A stretch of 48,000 nt of DNA from Bacillota bacterium. GTDB taxonomy: Bacteria; Bacillota; Clostridia; Lachnospirales; Bianqueaceae. The stretch's first letter is position 1. Every line of letters begins with the position of its first letter. Shown here in pieces: positions 24,331 through 32,447 of the stretch. The DNA lies in NCBI GenBank assembly GCA_017634575.1, contig JAGBND010000078.1:1-48000 (forward strand). Reading direction: 5' to 3'. The notes under the pieces were generated by a model. That model was not told where the DNA came from. It did no database searches and saw only the letters and a list, made by a program, of their open reading frames with translations. The position numbers were made by a program, and so were the translations under genes.

Positions 24331-25359
24331 TTAGGCAAGCTCAGCAAAATATTTGATGGTGCGAACCATCTGGCTGGTGTAGCTGTTTTCGTTGTCATAC
24401 CAGGAAACTACCTGTACCTGATAGCAATCGTCAGCAAGTTTAGCAACCATGGTCTGGGTAGCATCGAACAGAGAACCATACTGCATTCCGATAACGTCGG
24501 AGGAAACGATGGGCTCTTCGGTGTAGCCGAAGGAGGCGCTGGAAGCGGCCTTCATAGCGGCATTGATGCTTTCCTTGGTGATGTCAGTGCCTTTAACGAC
24601 AGCGACAAGAATAGTGGTGGAACCGGTGCAAACGGGAACGCGCTGTGCGGAACCGATCAGTTTGCCGTTCAGTTCGGGAATAACAAGACCGATAGCTTTA
24701 GCAGCGCCGGTGGAGTTGGGAACGATATTCTGTGCGCCAGCGCGAGCACGGCGAAGGTCGCCTTTTCTGTGAGGACCGTCAAGGATCATCTGATCACCGG
24801 TGTAAGCGTGAACAGTGGTCATAATACCGGACTGAATCGGAGCATAGTCGTTAAGCGCTTTGGCCATGGGAGCCAGGCAGTTGGTGGTGCAGGAAGCAGC
24901 AGAGATAATCTGGTCTTCAGAGGTAAGGGTGTTCTCATTTACGCTGAAGACAATGGTCTTCAGATCGTTGCCGGCGGGTGCAGAGATAACAACTTTCTTC
25001 GCACCGGCATTGATGTGAGCCATGGATTTCTCTTTGGAGGTGTAGAAACCGGTGCACTCAAGCACGACATCTACATCAAGCTCTCCCCAGGGAGCGTCAT
25101 TAGCGTCTTTGATGGCGTAAATTTTGATCTCTTTTCCGTCAACGATAATAGAATCGTCGGTGGCTTCGACCGTGTGCTTGTTCTCGCCAATACGTCCGCA
25201 GAAGGAACCCTGAGCGGTGTCATATTTCAGAAGATGAGCAAGCATCTTGGGGCTGGTAAGGTCGTTGATAGCAACAACTTCATAACCTTCAGCTTCGAAC
25301 ATCTGACGGAAAGCCAGACGGCCGATGCGGCCAAAACCATTAATAGCTACTTTTACCAT
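24331..25359 (-). CDS. gap: Glyceraldehyde-3-phosphate dehydrogenase, NAD-dependent type
   Basis: The protein has 342 residues. It oxidises glyceraldehyde-3-phosphate to 1,3-bisphosphoglycerate in glycolysis. The N-terminus '[18 protein letters not shown]' binds NAD, and Asp33 in 'INDLTS' suggests NAD preference. The catalytic Cys157 is in '[15 protein letters not shown]'. '[23 protein letters not shown]' and '[15 protein letters not shown]' are classical. AGGAGG-like GGAGG sits upstream of ATG 25359, and the extension to 25419 is rejected because it crosses the promoter. Synonymous codons are strongly biased, as expected for a highly expressed glycolytic gene. It stands alone rather than with pgk-tpi. 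Confidence 0.97.
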   Translation of the reverse strand: MVKVAINGFGRIGRLAFRQMFEAEGYEVVAINDLTSPKMLAHLLKYDTAQGSFCGRIGENKHTVEATDDSIIVDGKEIKIYAIKDANDAPWGELDVDVVLECTGFYTSKEKSMAHINAGAKKVVISAPAGNDLKTIVFSVNENTLTSEDQIISAASCTTNCLAPMAKALNDYAPIQSGIMTTVHAYTGDQMILDGPHRKGDLRRARAGAQNIVPNSTGAAKAIGLVIPELNGKLIGSAQRVPVCTGSTTILVAVVKGTDITKESINAAMKAASSASFGYTEEPIVSSDVIGMQYGSLFDATQTMVAKLADDCYQVQVVSWYDNENSYTSQMVRTIKYFAELA

Positions 25360-25403
25360 TGGAATCAACCTCCATTCAGTTGAAAAAATAGATTTACAGA
25401 ACC

Positions 25404-25432
25404 ATTGTACGACAAGCATCGTCTATTGTCAA
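25404..25432 (-). promoter_or_regulatory. gap: Strong promoter of gap
   Basis: On the minus strand, a perfect TTGACA (25432-25427), a 17-base spacer and TACAAT (25409-25404), about 45 bases before the start codon. Confidence 0.85.
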
Positions 25433-25454
25433 GTCTCGGGGATAGAAAACAGGC

Positions 25455-25483
25455 TTGCTTTATGAGGCCGAGAGGCATATAAT
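25455..25483 (+). promoter_or_regulatory. Promoter of the PlsC-like gene
   Basis: TTGCTT (25455-25460), a 17-base spacer and a perfect TATAAT (25478-25483). It is back to back with the gap promoter. Confidence 0.75.
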
Positions 25484-25528
25484 GGATGTACTGCCTGAAG
25501 GCATTTTATGATTTTTCGGGGGTCCATT

Positions 25529-26236
25529 ATGAAATATACAATTCGTGCGATGTGGTACATGGTGAAGGCGTATTTTGCGTCAAAATGGATGCTGTTTAAA
25601 TCCAGAAAAATGGCGCAGGATGAAAGACGCATGTATGTCTATCAGTTTCTCAGACGCTGGTGTCCGGGCCTGTTTAAAGCCTGCGGAACAAGGGTTATCT
25701 ATCATGGACTGGAGAACATGCCCGATCAGGGCGGTGTTTTGTATGTAGGCAATCACCAAAGCATTTTTGATATCATCGCCATGCTGTCCATTATGGAATT
25801 TCCAACCGCTTTTGTGAACAAAAAGGAGCTGGATCATGTATTCTTTCTGGGAGCATTAATGCGCGGCATCGACTGCGTCTCCATCGACCGCGAGGATCTG
25901 CGCCAGTCCCTTTCGGCCATCAAAACGGCCAGCGAACGATTGAAGGAAGGCATGAACATGGTCATCTTCCCGGAAGGGACCCGAAGCAAGAACGGACAGA
26001 TGGGTGAATTCAAAAAAGGATCCATCCGGGCCGCCACCAACATCGGCGGCAAGATCGTTCCCTTCCGGATCACCTCTGAAATCCGGGATATTCTTGAAAA
26101 CAACAAAGGGCTGCATATCATCCCGCAGGAAGTTCATGTATATATCGGAAAACCCATCGACACCGGCGCCATGACCCGGCAGGAACAAAAGGACCTGGCG
26201 GAAGAAATACCCCAGATCGTCGCAGCGCTTTCGTAG
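25529..26236 (+). CDS. plsC: 1-acylglycerol-3-phosphate O-acyltransferase (PlsC family)
   Basis: The protein has 235 residues. It should add the second acyl chain to lysophosphatidic acid at the inner membrane face, making phosphatidic acid. The acyltransferase motifs are 'NHQSIFD' (H-x4-D, His76 and Asp81), 'CVSIDRED', 'VIFPEGTRSKNG' and 'IVPFRI'. A hydrophobic N-terminus (about 1-25) likely associates with the membrane. The start at 25529 follows a G-rich site (GGGGG). An in-frame ATG at 25508 lacks one. The gene is monocistronic, with its own promoter and terminator. A specific role for another lysolipid cannot be excluded. Confidence 0.9.
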   Translation: MKYTIRAMWYMVKAYFASKWMLFKSRKMAQDERRMYVYQFLRRWCPGLFKACGTRVIYHGLENMPDQGGVLYVGNHQSIFDIIAMLSIMEFPTAFVNKKELDHVFFLGALMRGIDCVSIDREDLRQSLSAIKTASERLKEGMNMVIFPEGTRSKNGQMGEFKKGSIRAATNIGGKIVPFRITSEIRDILENNKGLHIIPQEVHVYIGKPIDTGAMTRQEQKDLAEEIPQIVAALS

Positions 26237-26252
26237 AGGAGGCATAAGTGAA

Positions 26253-26294
26253 CAGCCGGCACATAAGCCGGCTGCATTCATTTCTTTTATTTTT
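26253..26294 (+). terminator. Terminator after the PlsC-like gene
   Basis: CAGCCGGC (26253-26260) pairs with GCCGGCTG (26267-26274) around ACATAA, followed by a T-rich stretch that runs into the 3' end of the convergent uvrC. Confidence 0.7.
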
Positions 26295-28158
26295 CTTGAT
26301 GGAAAAAATCGAAAACGCTTTTGGCGGCCTTTTCATTCATGTTCGGCGCTTCCATCAAAGCTTCCACGGATGCTTCCTTGATGGCTTCAAGAGATGCAAA
26401 GTGGGTGAGAAGGGCCTTTCTTCTGGCCGGACCGATGCCCGGTATGGATTCCAGAGAGGATTTGATCTGAGCATCGCCGCGCAGCTTTCTGTGATAGGTA
26501 ATGGCAAAGCGGTGGGCCTCATCCTGAATGCGGGTGATCAGCAGAAAGGCTTCCCGGTTCTGGCCGAAATCGATTTCTTTATTTTCGAAATATAGTCCCC
26601 GGGTGCGGTGATGATCGTCCTTGACCATGCCGGCTACGGGAATATCCAATCCAACCTCTTTCAGAACGTCTAAAGCGATATTCACCTGGCCCCGGCCGCC
26701 ATCCATCAATAGCAGGTCGGGCAGCTTGGTAAAGGCGCCCTGGGAGAGGTCTTTTCCTTCGGATGAGAGCTGCCTGATTTCCTGGATGGCATGGGTGAAT
26801 CTTCTTCGAAGCACTTCCGCCATGGAGGCGTAGTCATTGGCGCCTTCTACGGTTTCAATCCGGAACTTTCGATAGTCGCTGTTTTTAGGCTTTCCGTCTT
26901 CGAAGACCACCATGGATCCTACGGAAAGGGAACCGAAGGTATTGGAAATATCGTAGGCTTCCACCCTGCTTAGCGGGTATTCTTCAAATCCCAGCAGGCC
27001 GGAAAGCTGCTGCATGGCGCCTTTGGTGCGCTTTTCCTCAGACTTGAGCCGGCTGCCGAACTGGGACAGGGTAAGGGCTGCGTTCTTGGAGGCCAGAGAC
27101 AAAAGCTTGGCTTTTTCACCCCGCTGTGGCACGCTGATGGTTACAGATGAGCCTCTTCTGGATGAAAGAAAGTCGTTTAACAGGGCGTGTTCCGGCGGCA
27201 GACTCTGTACCAGCAATTCTTTGGGAATAAAGGCTGTGCCGCTGTAGAACTGCTGGATAAAAATGCCGATAAGCTCACCCTCCGGCACCAGAGAAGCTTT
27301 TTCCATCAGGAAATGTTCCCGACCGATGAGCTTGCCGCCCCGGATGAAGAATACCTGGATCAGCGCATTGTCATCTTCCTTCGCAACACCGATGATATCT
27401 CTGTCTTCCTCCTGGGCTGCATGTTCGATTTTCTGAGACTGGGATAAAAACTCCACGGCTTTCATTTTGTCTCTCAAAACGGCTGCCTGTTCAAACTCCA
27501 GCTTTTCAGAGGCTAAGAGCATTTGCTTTTTCAGATCCCGGATGACATCCTGGTGATGGCCGCTCAGCAGACTGATCGCCTGATCTACCATCACTTTATA
27601 ATCTTCCTGGGAGATGGATCCGTTGCAGGGTCCTTTGCACTTTCCGATATGATAGTTCAGACAGGGCCTTTCCTTTCCGATATCTCTGGGAAGGGATCGG
27701 TTGCAGGTGCGCAGCGGCCAGAGCTTTTCCATGAGCTCCATGGTCTCGTTCACCGCCAGCACGCTGGTATAGGGGCCGAAGTAGCGGGCCTTATCCCGAA
27801 GGATTTTGCGGGTTTTCTGGATGCGCGGAAAGGCTTCGGCCACCGTTACTTTAATATAAGGATATTGCTTATCATCTTTCAGCAGCGTGTTATAGGGCGG
27901 ATGATGCTTTTTGATGAGATTGTTTTCTAAGATCAGAGCCTCCATTTCGGAGTCTGTGACGATATATTCAAAATACTCTACCCGCGATACCATTTGCAGG
28001 ATCTTGGCGGTTTTTCCCCTTGAGCTTTGAAAATACTGACGGACGCGGTTATGCAGATCCACCGCCTTTCCCACATAAAGAATCAGGTCCCCCTCGTGCA
28101 TCAGGTAGACGCCCGGCCGATGGGGTATTTTCTTTAATTCTTCTTTAATATCAAACAT
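26287..28158 (-). CDS. uvrC: Excinuclease ABC subunit C
   Basis: The protein has 623 residues, standard for UvrC. It makes both incisions in nucleotide excision repair with UvrAB. An N-terminal GIY-YIG nuclease starts 'RPGVYLMHEGDLILYVGKA'. A Cys-rich segment 'CLNYHIGKCKGPC' follows, and then a UVR motif near residue 205-235. The RNase-H-like nuclease includes 'VEAYDISNTFGSLSVGSMV' and 'LLLMDGGRGQVN'. Two C-terminal helix-hairpin-helix motifs ('IPGIGPARRKALLTHF') end it. AAGGAG precedes the ATG at 28158. It is unlinked to uvrA and uvrB in this window. Confidence 0.97.
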   Translation of the reverse strand: MFDIKEELKKIPHRPGVYLMHEGDLILYVGKAVDLHNRVRQYFQSSRGKTAKILQMVSRVEYFEYIVTDSEMEALILENNLIKKHHPPYNTLLKDDKQYPYIKVTVAEAFPRIQKTRKILRDKARYFGPYTSVLAVNETMELMEKLWPLRTCNRSLPRDIGKERPCLNYHIGKCKGPCNGSISQEDYKVMVDQAISLLSGHHQDVIRDLKKQMLLASEKLEFEQAAVLRDKMKAVEFLSQSQKIEHAAQEEDRDIIGVAKEDDNALIQVFFIRGGKLIGREHFLMEKASLVPEGELIGIFIQQFYSGTAFIPKELLVQSLPPEHALLNDFLSSRRGSSVTISVPQRGEKAKLLSLASKNAALTLSQFGSRLKSEEKRTKGAMQQLSGLLGFEEYPLSRVEAYDISNTFGSLSVGSMVVFEDGKPKNSDYRKFRIETVEGANDYASMAEVLRRRFTHAIQEIRQLSSEGKDLSQGAFTKLPDLLLMDGGRGQVNIALDVLKEVGLDIPVAGMVKDDHHRTRGLYFENKEIDFGQNREAFLLITRIQDEAHRFAITYHRKLRGDAQIKSSLESIPGIGPARRKALLTHFASLEAIKEASVEALMEAPNMNEKAAKSVFDFFHQEK

Positions 28159-28207
28159 GCTGTCTCCTTATACATACAGGATCACAAAAAACCTGATTTT
28201 CCTTAAG

Positions 28208-28237
28208 ATCATACTCCAGCATCCTGAAGACTGTCAA
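28208..28237 (-). promoter_or_regulatory. uvrC: Promoter of uvrC
   Basis: On the minus strand, a perfect TTGACA (28237-28232), an 18-base spacer and TATGAT (28213-28208). No LexA-type operator was evident beside it. Confidence 0.65.
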
Positions 28238-28252
28238 GAGAAGCCTTCGTGC

Positions 28253-28281
28253 TTGACGGCTTTTCGAAAGGATGGTAAACT
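28253..28281 (+). promoter_or_regulatory. Promoter of the GH18 gene
   Basis: TTGACG (28253-28258), a 17-base spacer and TAAACT (28276-28281), with TGG just upstream of the -10 box. It is divergent from the uvrC promoter, 15 bases apart. Confidence 0.55.
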
Positions 28282-28397
28282 ATCTTGATATAAAAGAAAT
28301 CACTATGTTTTGCCGGAGGCGAAACTGGCGCGCGCCCCAGGGATTTGAAATCCATTTTTATCCGGGCGCATTTATATAAGCAGCGAAAGCAGGTATT
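28282..28397 (+). other. Structured 5' leader of the GH18 gene
   Basis: This leader of roughly 100 nt can form GCGCCC (28332-28337)/GGGCGC (28364-28369) enclosing GGATT (28341-28345)/AATCC (28349-28353). CTGG (28325-28328) can instead pair with CCAG (28337-28340), which conflicts with the outer stem. No known riboswitch class was recognised, and no T-run terminator follows. Confidence 0.4.
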
Positions 28398-30062
28398 ATG
28401 AATAAAGAGAGCAGAAGATTTTTTTTCCCAATTGTCTTTTTATCCCTTGTGCTGGTGGGCCTGATTATTTTTCTGGCGGTCAGCATTTACAATCACTATT
28501 TCGGAATGAAGCATATCAAGAGCGAACAGATAGCGCCGGAGATTGAAAACGAAGATACCGATTACAATATCGTCTTCAAGGGAGAATATGGCGGTATCGC
28601 CTTTATTGAAGATGGCTATCTCTATCTGGATATGGATCTGGTCAATGAAGATTGGGCCATGGGAAGATTTTTCTATGCGGAAAACGAAAATACCGTATTC
28701 TTCACCACCTCTACCGAACGTTTGTCCTATGAAGTGGGCAGTGAATTTTACAAAGAGAGGGATGGAAAAATCTATGTGCGTTCTTCTGAATGTGAAGAGC
28801 GCTGCGGCCTTCAATATAAAATCAACTATGATGAGCATCTGGTCATGATCCGGGATCCAAACGGAAGAACCGCAGAAGTCATGAAAAGCGGAAAATATCT
28901 GCTGACCGAGCCGGATGCGGAGACCCTTACCTATACAGCCAAGCTGAAAAAGGGCGAGACGATCGAAATCTACGACTGCGACACGGAAGGCTATTATTTT
29001 GCCATGGACTTCAACGGCCATATGGGCTATATCGAGCAGGAGGATCTGAAGACCAGCAAGGCCAATCTGTCCCGAAAAGAATCCCTGAAGCTGGATATGA
29101 GCGATTACGATGTGAAGAGCGATCATATTTTCCTGGCTTTTCACCAGCTCTATTCCAATTCCTTCAACTATGATGTCTACTATCCCATCGAAAATTCCTG
29201 GTACTACACCAATGTGGTCTGTCCCACCTGGTTCCATCTCAATACCGATGGATCCATTATGACTTATGCCAACTCCGACTATGTCCGCACGGTCAGAGGC
29301 ATCGGCAACCAGGTCTGGGGCATGTTTGACAACCGTTCCGATAACGAGATGACCTATAATCTGCTGTCAAAAACCGAAATGCGGGATCAGATCTGCCAGA
29401 AGCTGCTGGGCTACTGTAAGCTTTACAATCTCCATGGCATCAACGTAGATTTTGAAATGATGACAGAGGAGACCGAACGGTACTTCTGCCAGTTCCTGAG
29501 AGAGCTGTCCGTTGTGCTTCGCAATGAAGGCTATCTGCTCAGCGTGGATGTGCCGGTTCCTTCGGAGTGGTCCGACTACTATCAGCGGCTTCGGTACAGC
29601 GAAGTGTGCGATTATGTAATCGTCATGGCTTATGACGAACACTACGACGGTTCGGATCCGGGAAGCACGTCCTCCAGACCGTTTACGGAAAACGCGATCA
29701 AGGACATGCTGGCGGAAGGAATTCCCAGCCGCAAGATTCTTCTGGGCATTCCGTGGTATACAAGGGTCTGGTATGAAGAAGGCTACGGCGCGGAGAACGG
29801 CACCCTTACCATGGACGGCGCCATCAATATGATTTACGACAACGATCTTACGGTCGTCTATGACGAAGAAACCGGACAAAATTATGCATCCGGCTGGGTG
29901 GGAGATGATTATGTCCAGATCTGGCTGGAGGATGAGACTTCCCTGAAATTCAGAACGGATCTGGTAAAAGAATATGACCTGAAGGGCGTAGCGGCCTGGA
30001 GCTACGGTTTTGAAAACTGGCAGGTCTGGGAAGTCTACGACGAACAATTCTGGGTGGAGTAG
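28398..30062 (+). CDS. Membrane-anchored glycoside hydrolase family 18 protein
   Basis: The protein has 554 residues. An uncleaved-looking N-terminal anchor (about 8-31) is followed by a region that resembles copper amine oxidase N-like/SH3-type wall modules (about 60-225, 'TAKLKKGETIEIYDCDTEGYYFAMDFNGHMGYIE'). A GH18 barrel makes up the rest. The catalytic strand reads 'LHGINVDFEMM', with Asp351 and Glu353 as the expected catalytic pair. 'YVIVMAYDEHYDG' and 'GVAAWSYGFE' are further GH18 strand ends. This architecture resembles YaaH/SleL-type spore or wall glucosaminidases that cut peptidoglycan outside the cell. Chitin is less likely. The start ATG 28398 has AAGCAGG upstream. hflX follows almost directly, probably in the same transcript. 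Confidence 0.85.
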   Translation: MNKESRRFFFPIVFLSLVLVGLIIFLAVSIYNHYFGMKHIKSEQIAPEIENEDTDYNIVFKGEYGGIAFIEDGYLYLDMDLVNEDWAMGRFFYAENENTVFFTTSTERLSYEVGSEFYKERDGKIYVRSSECEERCGLQYKINYDEHLVMIRDPNGRTAEVMKSGKYLLTEPDAETLTYTAKLKKGETIEIYDCDTEGYYFAMDFNGHMGYIEQEDLKTSKANLSRKESLKLDMSDYDVKSDHIFLAFHQLYSNSFNYDVYYPIENSWYYTNVVCPTWFHLNTDGSIMTYANSDYVRTVRGIGNQVWGMFDNRSDNEMTYNLLSKTEMRDQICQKLLGYCKLYNLHGINVDFEMMTEETERYFCQFLRELSVVLRNEGYLLSVDVPVPSEWSDYYQRLRYSEVCDYVIVMAYDEHYDGSDPGSTSSRPFTENAIKDMLAEGIPSRKILLGIPWYTRVWYEEGYGAENGTLTMDGAINMIYDNDLTVVYDEETGQNYASGWVGDDYVQIWLEDETSLKFRTDLVKEYDLKGVAAWSYGFENWQVWEVYDEQFWVE

Positions 30063-30075
30063 AGAGTATCAGCAA

Positions 30076-31347
30076 TTGAAAATATACGATACAGAAGAAA
30101 AAATCCAGCAGTTTCTGCTGGTGGGCGTGGATACCTCCCATGCGCAGATCAGCATGGAAGCATCCCTGGATGAGCTGGAAGAGCTGCTGACGACCGCCGG
30201 CGCAAGAAGCGTCGGAAGGGTGATTCAGAATCTTCCGGAAATCAATCACCGCACCTATATCGGAACCGGAAAAATGGAGGAAATCAAAACTCTTCTGTCC
30301 GATACCGGCGCGGATGGCATTATCTGCGATGACGAGCTGACTCCGGCGCAGCTTAGAAATCTGAGTGAATATCTGGAATGCAAGGTGATTGACAGGACTT
30401 TGCTTATTTTGGATATCTTTACCCAAAGAGCCCATACCCGGGAGGGCAAGCTGCAGGTGGAGCTTGCCCAGCTTACTTACCGTCTGACCAGGCTTACAGG
30501 GCTTGGAACGGAGCTTTCCAGGCAGGGCGCTGCGGTGGGAACCCATACCAGAGGCGCCGGAGAGACGAAGCTGGAAATGGACCGGCGGCATATCAGAGAA
30601 AGAATTGATCAGCTGAAAAGTGAACTGATGGAGGTTTCCGCCCGCAGGGATATGGAACGCTCCAAAAGAAAAAAAGGCGCTTATCCTATTGTTGCTTTGG
30701 TGGGCTATACCAACGCGGGTAAATCCACGCTTTTTAACAGCCTTACCGGAAGTCATGTGCTGGAGGAGGACAAGCTGTTTGCGACCCTGGATACAACGGT
30801 CAGAAAAGCGGTTCTTAACTCCGGCAGGACGGTTCTGTATGTGGATACCGTTGGCTTTATCCATAAGCTGCCCCATCAGTTGGTGAACGCTTTTCGTTCC
30901 ACCCTGGAGGAAGCGGCCGAAGCGGATGTGCTGCTTCATGTGGTAGACCGCTCCGATCCCAAGGCAGCCATGCAGATGAAGGTAACCTACGATGAGCTGG
31001 TTGATTTGGGGGCTGCGGATGTTCCTATCCTGACCATCTGGAACAAACAGGATCTGGTTAAAGAAGAAACGCCCCTTGCTGTTCCTTACAAGACAGAAGG
31101 AATTTTGAAAATCAGCGCGCTGGAAGCGGATGCGGCCGATCAGGTATCGGCTATGGTGGATGAGCTTTTGAATCAGCAGGATCAGGAATTCCATCTTTTG
31201 CTGCCTTATCCGCAGTCCAGTCTGATTGAACCCATTCATCGGGATGGGATCGTCCTTCAGGAGGAGTATACGCCGGAAGGAATTTCATTGATCATCCGCG
31301 CAAAGGGCAAGCTTGCGGCCCTTGTAAAACCGTTTGAAAGGAACTGA
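30076..31347 (+). CDS. hflX: GTPase HflX
   Basis: The protein has 423 residues with the HflX layout. An N-terminal domain with 'GTGKMEEIKTLLSDTGADGIICDDELTPAQ' is followed by a helical linker with 'GAGETKLEMDRRHIRERI'. A Ras-like G domain has G1 'GYTNAGKSTLF', G3 'DTVGFIHKLP' and G4 'NKQD'. HflX binds 50S subunits and splits stalled ribosomes. The start is uncertain because there is no in-frame ATG at the N-terminus. TTG at 30076, with AGAGAG nine bases before it, gives a normal length. The longer frame from TTG 30010 overlaps the GH18 gene by 50 bases. Confidence 0.92.
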   Translation: MKIYDTEEKIQQFLLVGVDTSHAQISMEASLDELEELLTTAGARSVGRVIQNLPEINHRTYIGTGKMEEIKTLLSDTGADGIICDDELTPAQLRNLSEYLECKVIDRTLLILDIFTQRAHTREGKLQVELAQLTYRLTRLTGLGTELSRQGAAVGTHTRGAGETKLEMDRRHIRERIDQLKSELMEVSARRDMERSKRKKGAYPIVALVGYTNAGKSTLFNSLTGSHVLEEDKLFATLDTTVRKAVLNSGRTVLYVDTVGFIHKLPHQLVNAFRSTLEEAAEADVLLHVVDRSDPKAAMQMKVTYDELVDLGAADVPILTIWNKQDLVKEETPLAVPYKTEGILKISALEADAADQVSAMVDELLNQQDQEFHLLLPYPQSSLIEPIHRDGIVLQEEYTPEGISLIIRAKGKLAALVKPFERN

Positions 31348-31351
31348 CAGA

Positions 31352-32443
31352 ATGGATACACAAGTTCTTCCCGTATCCGAAGAAAGTATCAGACTTGCCC
31401 GGGATCTGCTGTTGGATGGCCAGGTGGTGGCTTTTCCCACGGAAACCGTTTACGGGCTTGGCGCCTGGGCATTTCATCCGGATGGCATCAGGCGGATTTA
31501 TGAAGCGAAGGGCAGACCTTCGGACAATCCGCTGATCATTCATGTGGCTCCGGAAATTTTAAATAAATCCTACCCGCTGGAAGGAATAGCTTCTTCTATT
31601 CCCGATGCGGGTTATGCATTAATGAAGCAATTCTGGCCTGGCCCCCTGACCCTGATTTTTCCGAAAGATCAGCAGGTGCCGGATCAGGTGACGGGAAAGC
31701 TGCCTACGGTTGCGGTGCGGATGCCTTCTCATCCCGCAGCAATCCGGCTGCTGGAAGGAACAGGCCTGCCTCTGGCTGCCCCTTCTGCGAATCTTTCCGG
31801 ACGCCCCAGTCCCACTACTGCCGCTCACGTTTTTGAAGACCTGAACGGAAGAATCCCGCTGATTCTGAATGGCGGGGAATGCAGCGTGGGCCTGGAATCC
31901 ACCATCGTGGATCTGACGGAAGCGGTTCCCGTTATACTGCGCCCCGGAAAGGTTACCCGGGAGATGCTGGAAGCGGTGGTAGGACAGGTAGAGGTGGATC
32001 CGGCGGTGCAGATGGCCAAGTCCCTGGATGCCCATGTGGCGCCTAAGGCCCCCGGCATGAAATACCGTCACTATGCGCCTCGGGGCTATCTGATCGTGAC
32101 GGATGCATCCAATGAAGTCCTCTATGATTGGATTAACGAGGATCTGATGCAAAGAACCGGAGAAAAGATCGGCATTATCGCTTCCCATGAAAAGCTTCTG
32201 GCGCTTCAATCCCTTTCAGGCATGGACGGAGAAGATTTTTCTCACAATCAGCATCTGGTCATGATCGATCTGGGGTCTGCCTCCGACTATAATACCATTG
32301 CCAGGCGTCTGTTTGAGGCCCTGCGGGAGGCGGATGAAAATGGCTGCACCCGTATCTGGGGGGAGGCTTTTGAAAGATCGCAGCTGGGAGAGGCCATTAT
32401 GAATCGGTTTTTGAAAGCTGCTTCAGAGCGGAGGCTTTCTTAA
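31352..32443 (+). CDS. Threonylcarbamoyl-AMP synthase (Sua5 type)
   Basis: The protein has 363 residues. It makes threonylcarbamoyl-AMP from threonine, bicarbonate and ATP for the t6A37 modification of ANN-decoding tRNAs. The YrdC core contains 'VVAFPTETVYGLGAWAF', 'RPSDNPLIIHV', 'VAVRMPSHPAAIRLL' and 'PLAAPSANLSGRPSPT'. The linker 'APGMKYRHYAPRGYL' and a C-terminal Sua5 domain (about 245-355) distinguish it from the short TsaC. AAGGAA precedes ATG 31352, which lies four bases after hflX. The next gene also starts within four bases, so all three are likely one operon. Confidence 0.94.
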   Translation: MDTQVLPVSEESIRLARDLLLDGQVVAFPTETVYGLGAWAFHPDGIRRIYEAKGRPSDNPLIIHVAPEILNKSYPLEGIASSIPDAGYALMKQFWPGPLTLIFPKDQQVPDQVTGKLPTVAVRMPSHPAAIRLLEGTGLPLAAPSANLSGRPSPTTAAHVFEDLNGRIPLILNGGECSVGLESTIVDLTEAVPVILRPGKVTREMLEAVVGQVEVDPAVQMAKSLDAHVAPKAPGMKYRHYAPRGYLIVTDASNEVLYDWINEDLMQRTGEKIGIIASHEKLLALQSLSGMDGEDFSHNQHLVMIDLGSASDYNTIARRLFEALREADENGCTRIWGEAFERSQLGEAIMNRFLKAASERRLS

Positions 32444-32447
32444 AGTT

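Noticed and set aside
30010..30075. Longer hflX starting at TTG 30010
   Set aside because: It would overlap the GH18 gene by 50 bases, has no ribosome binding site, and the extra N-terminal residues look like a shadow of the GH18 frame.
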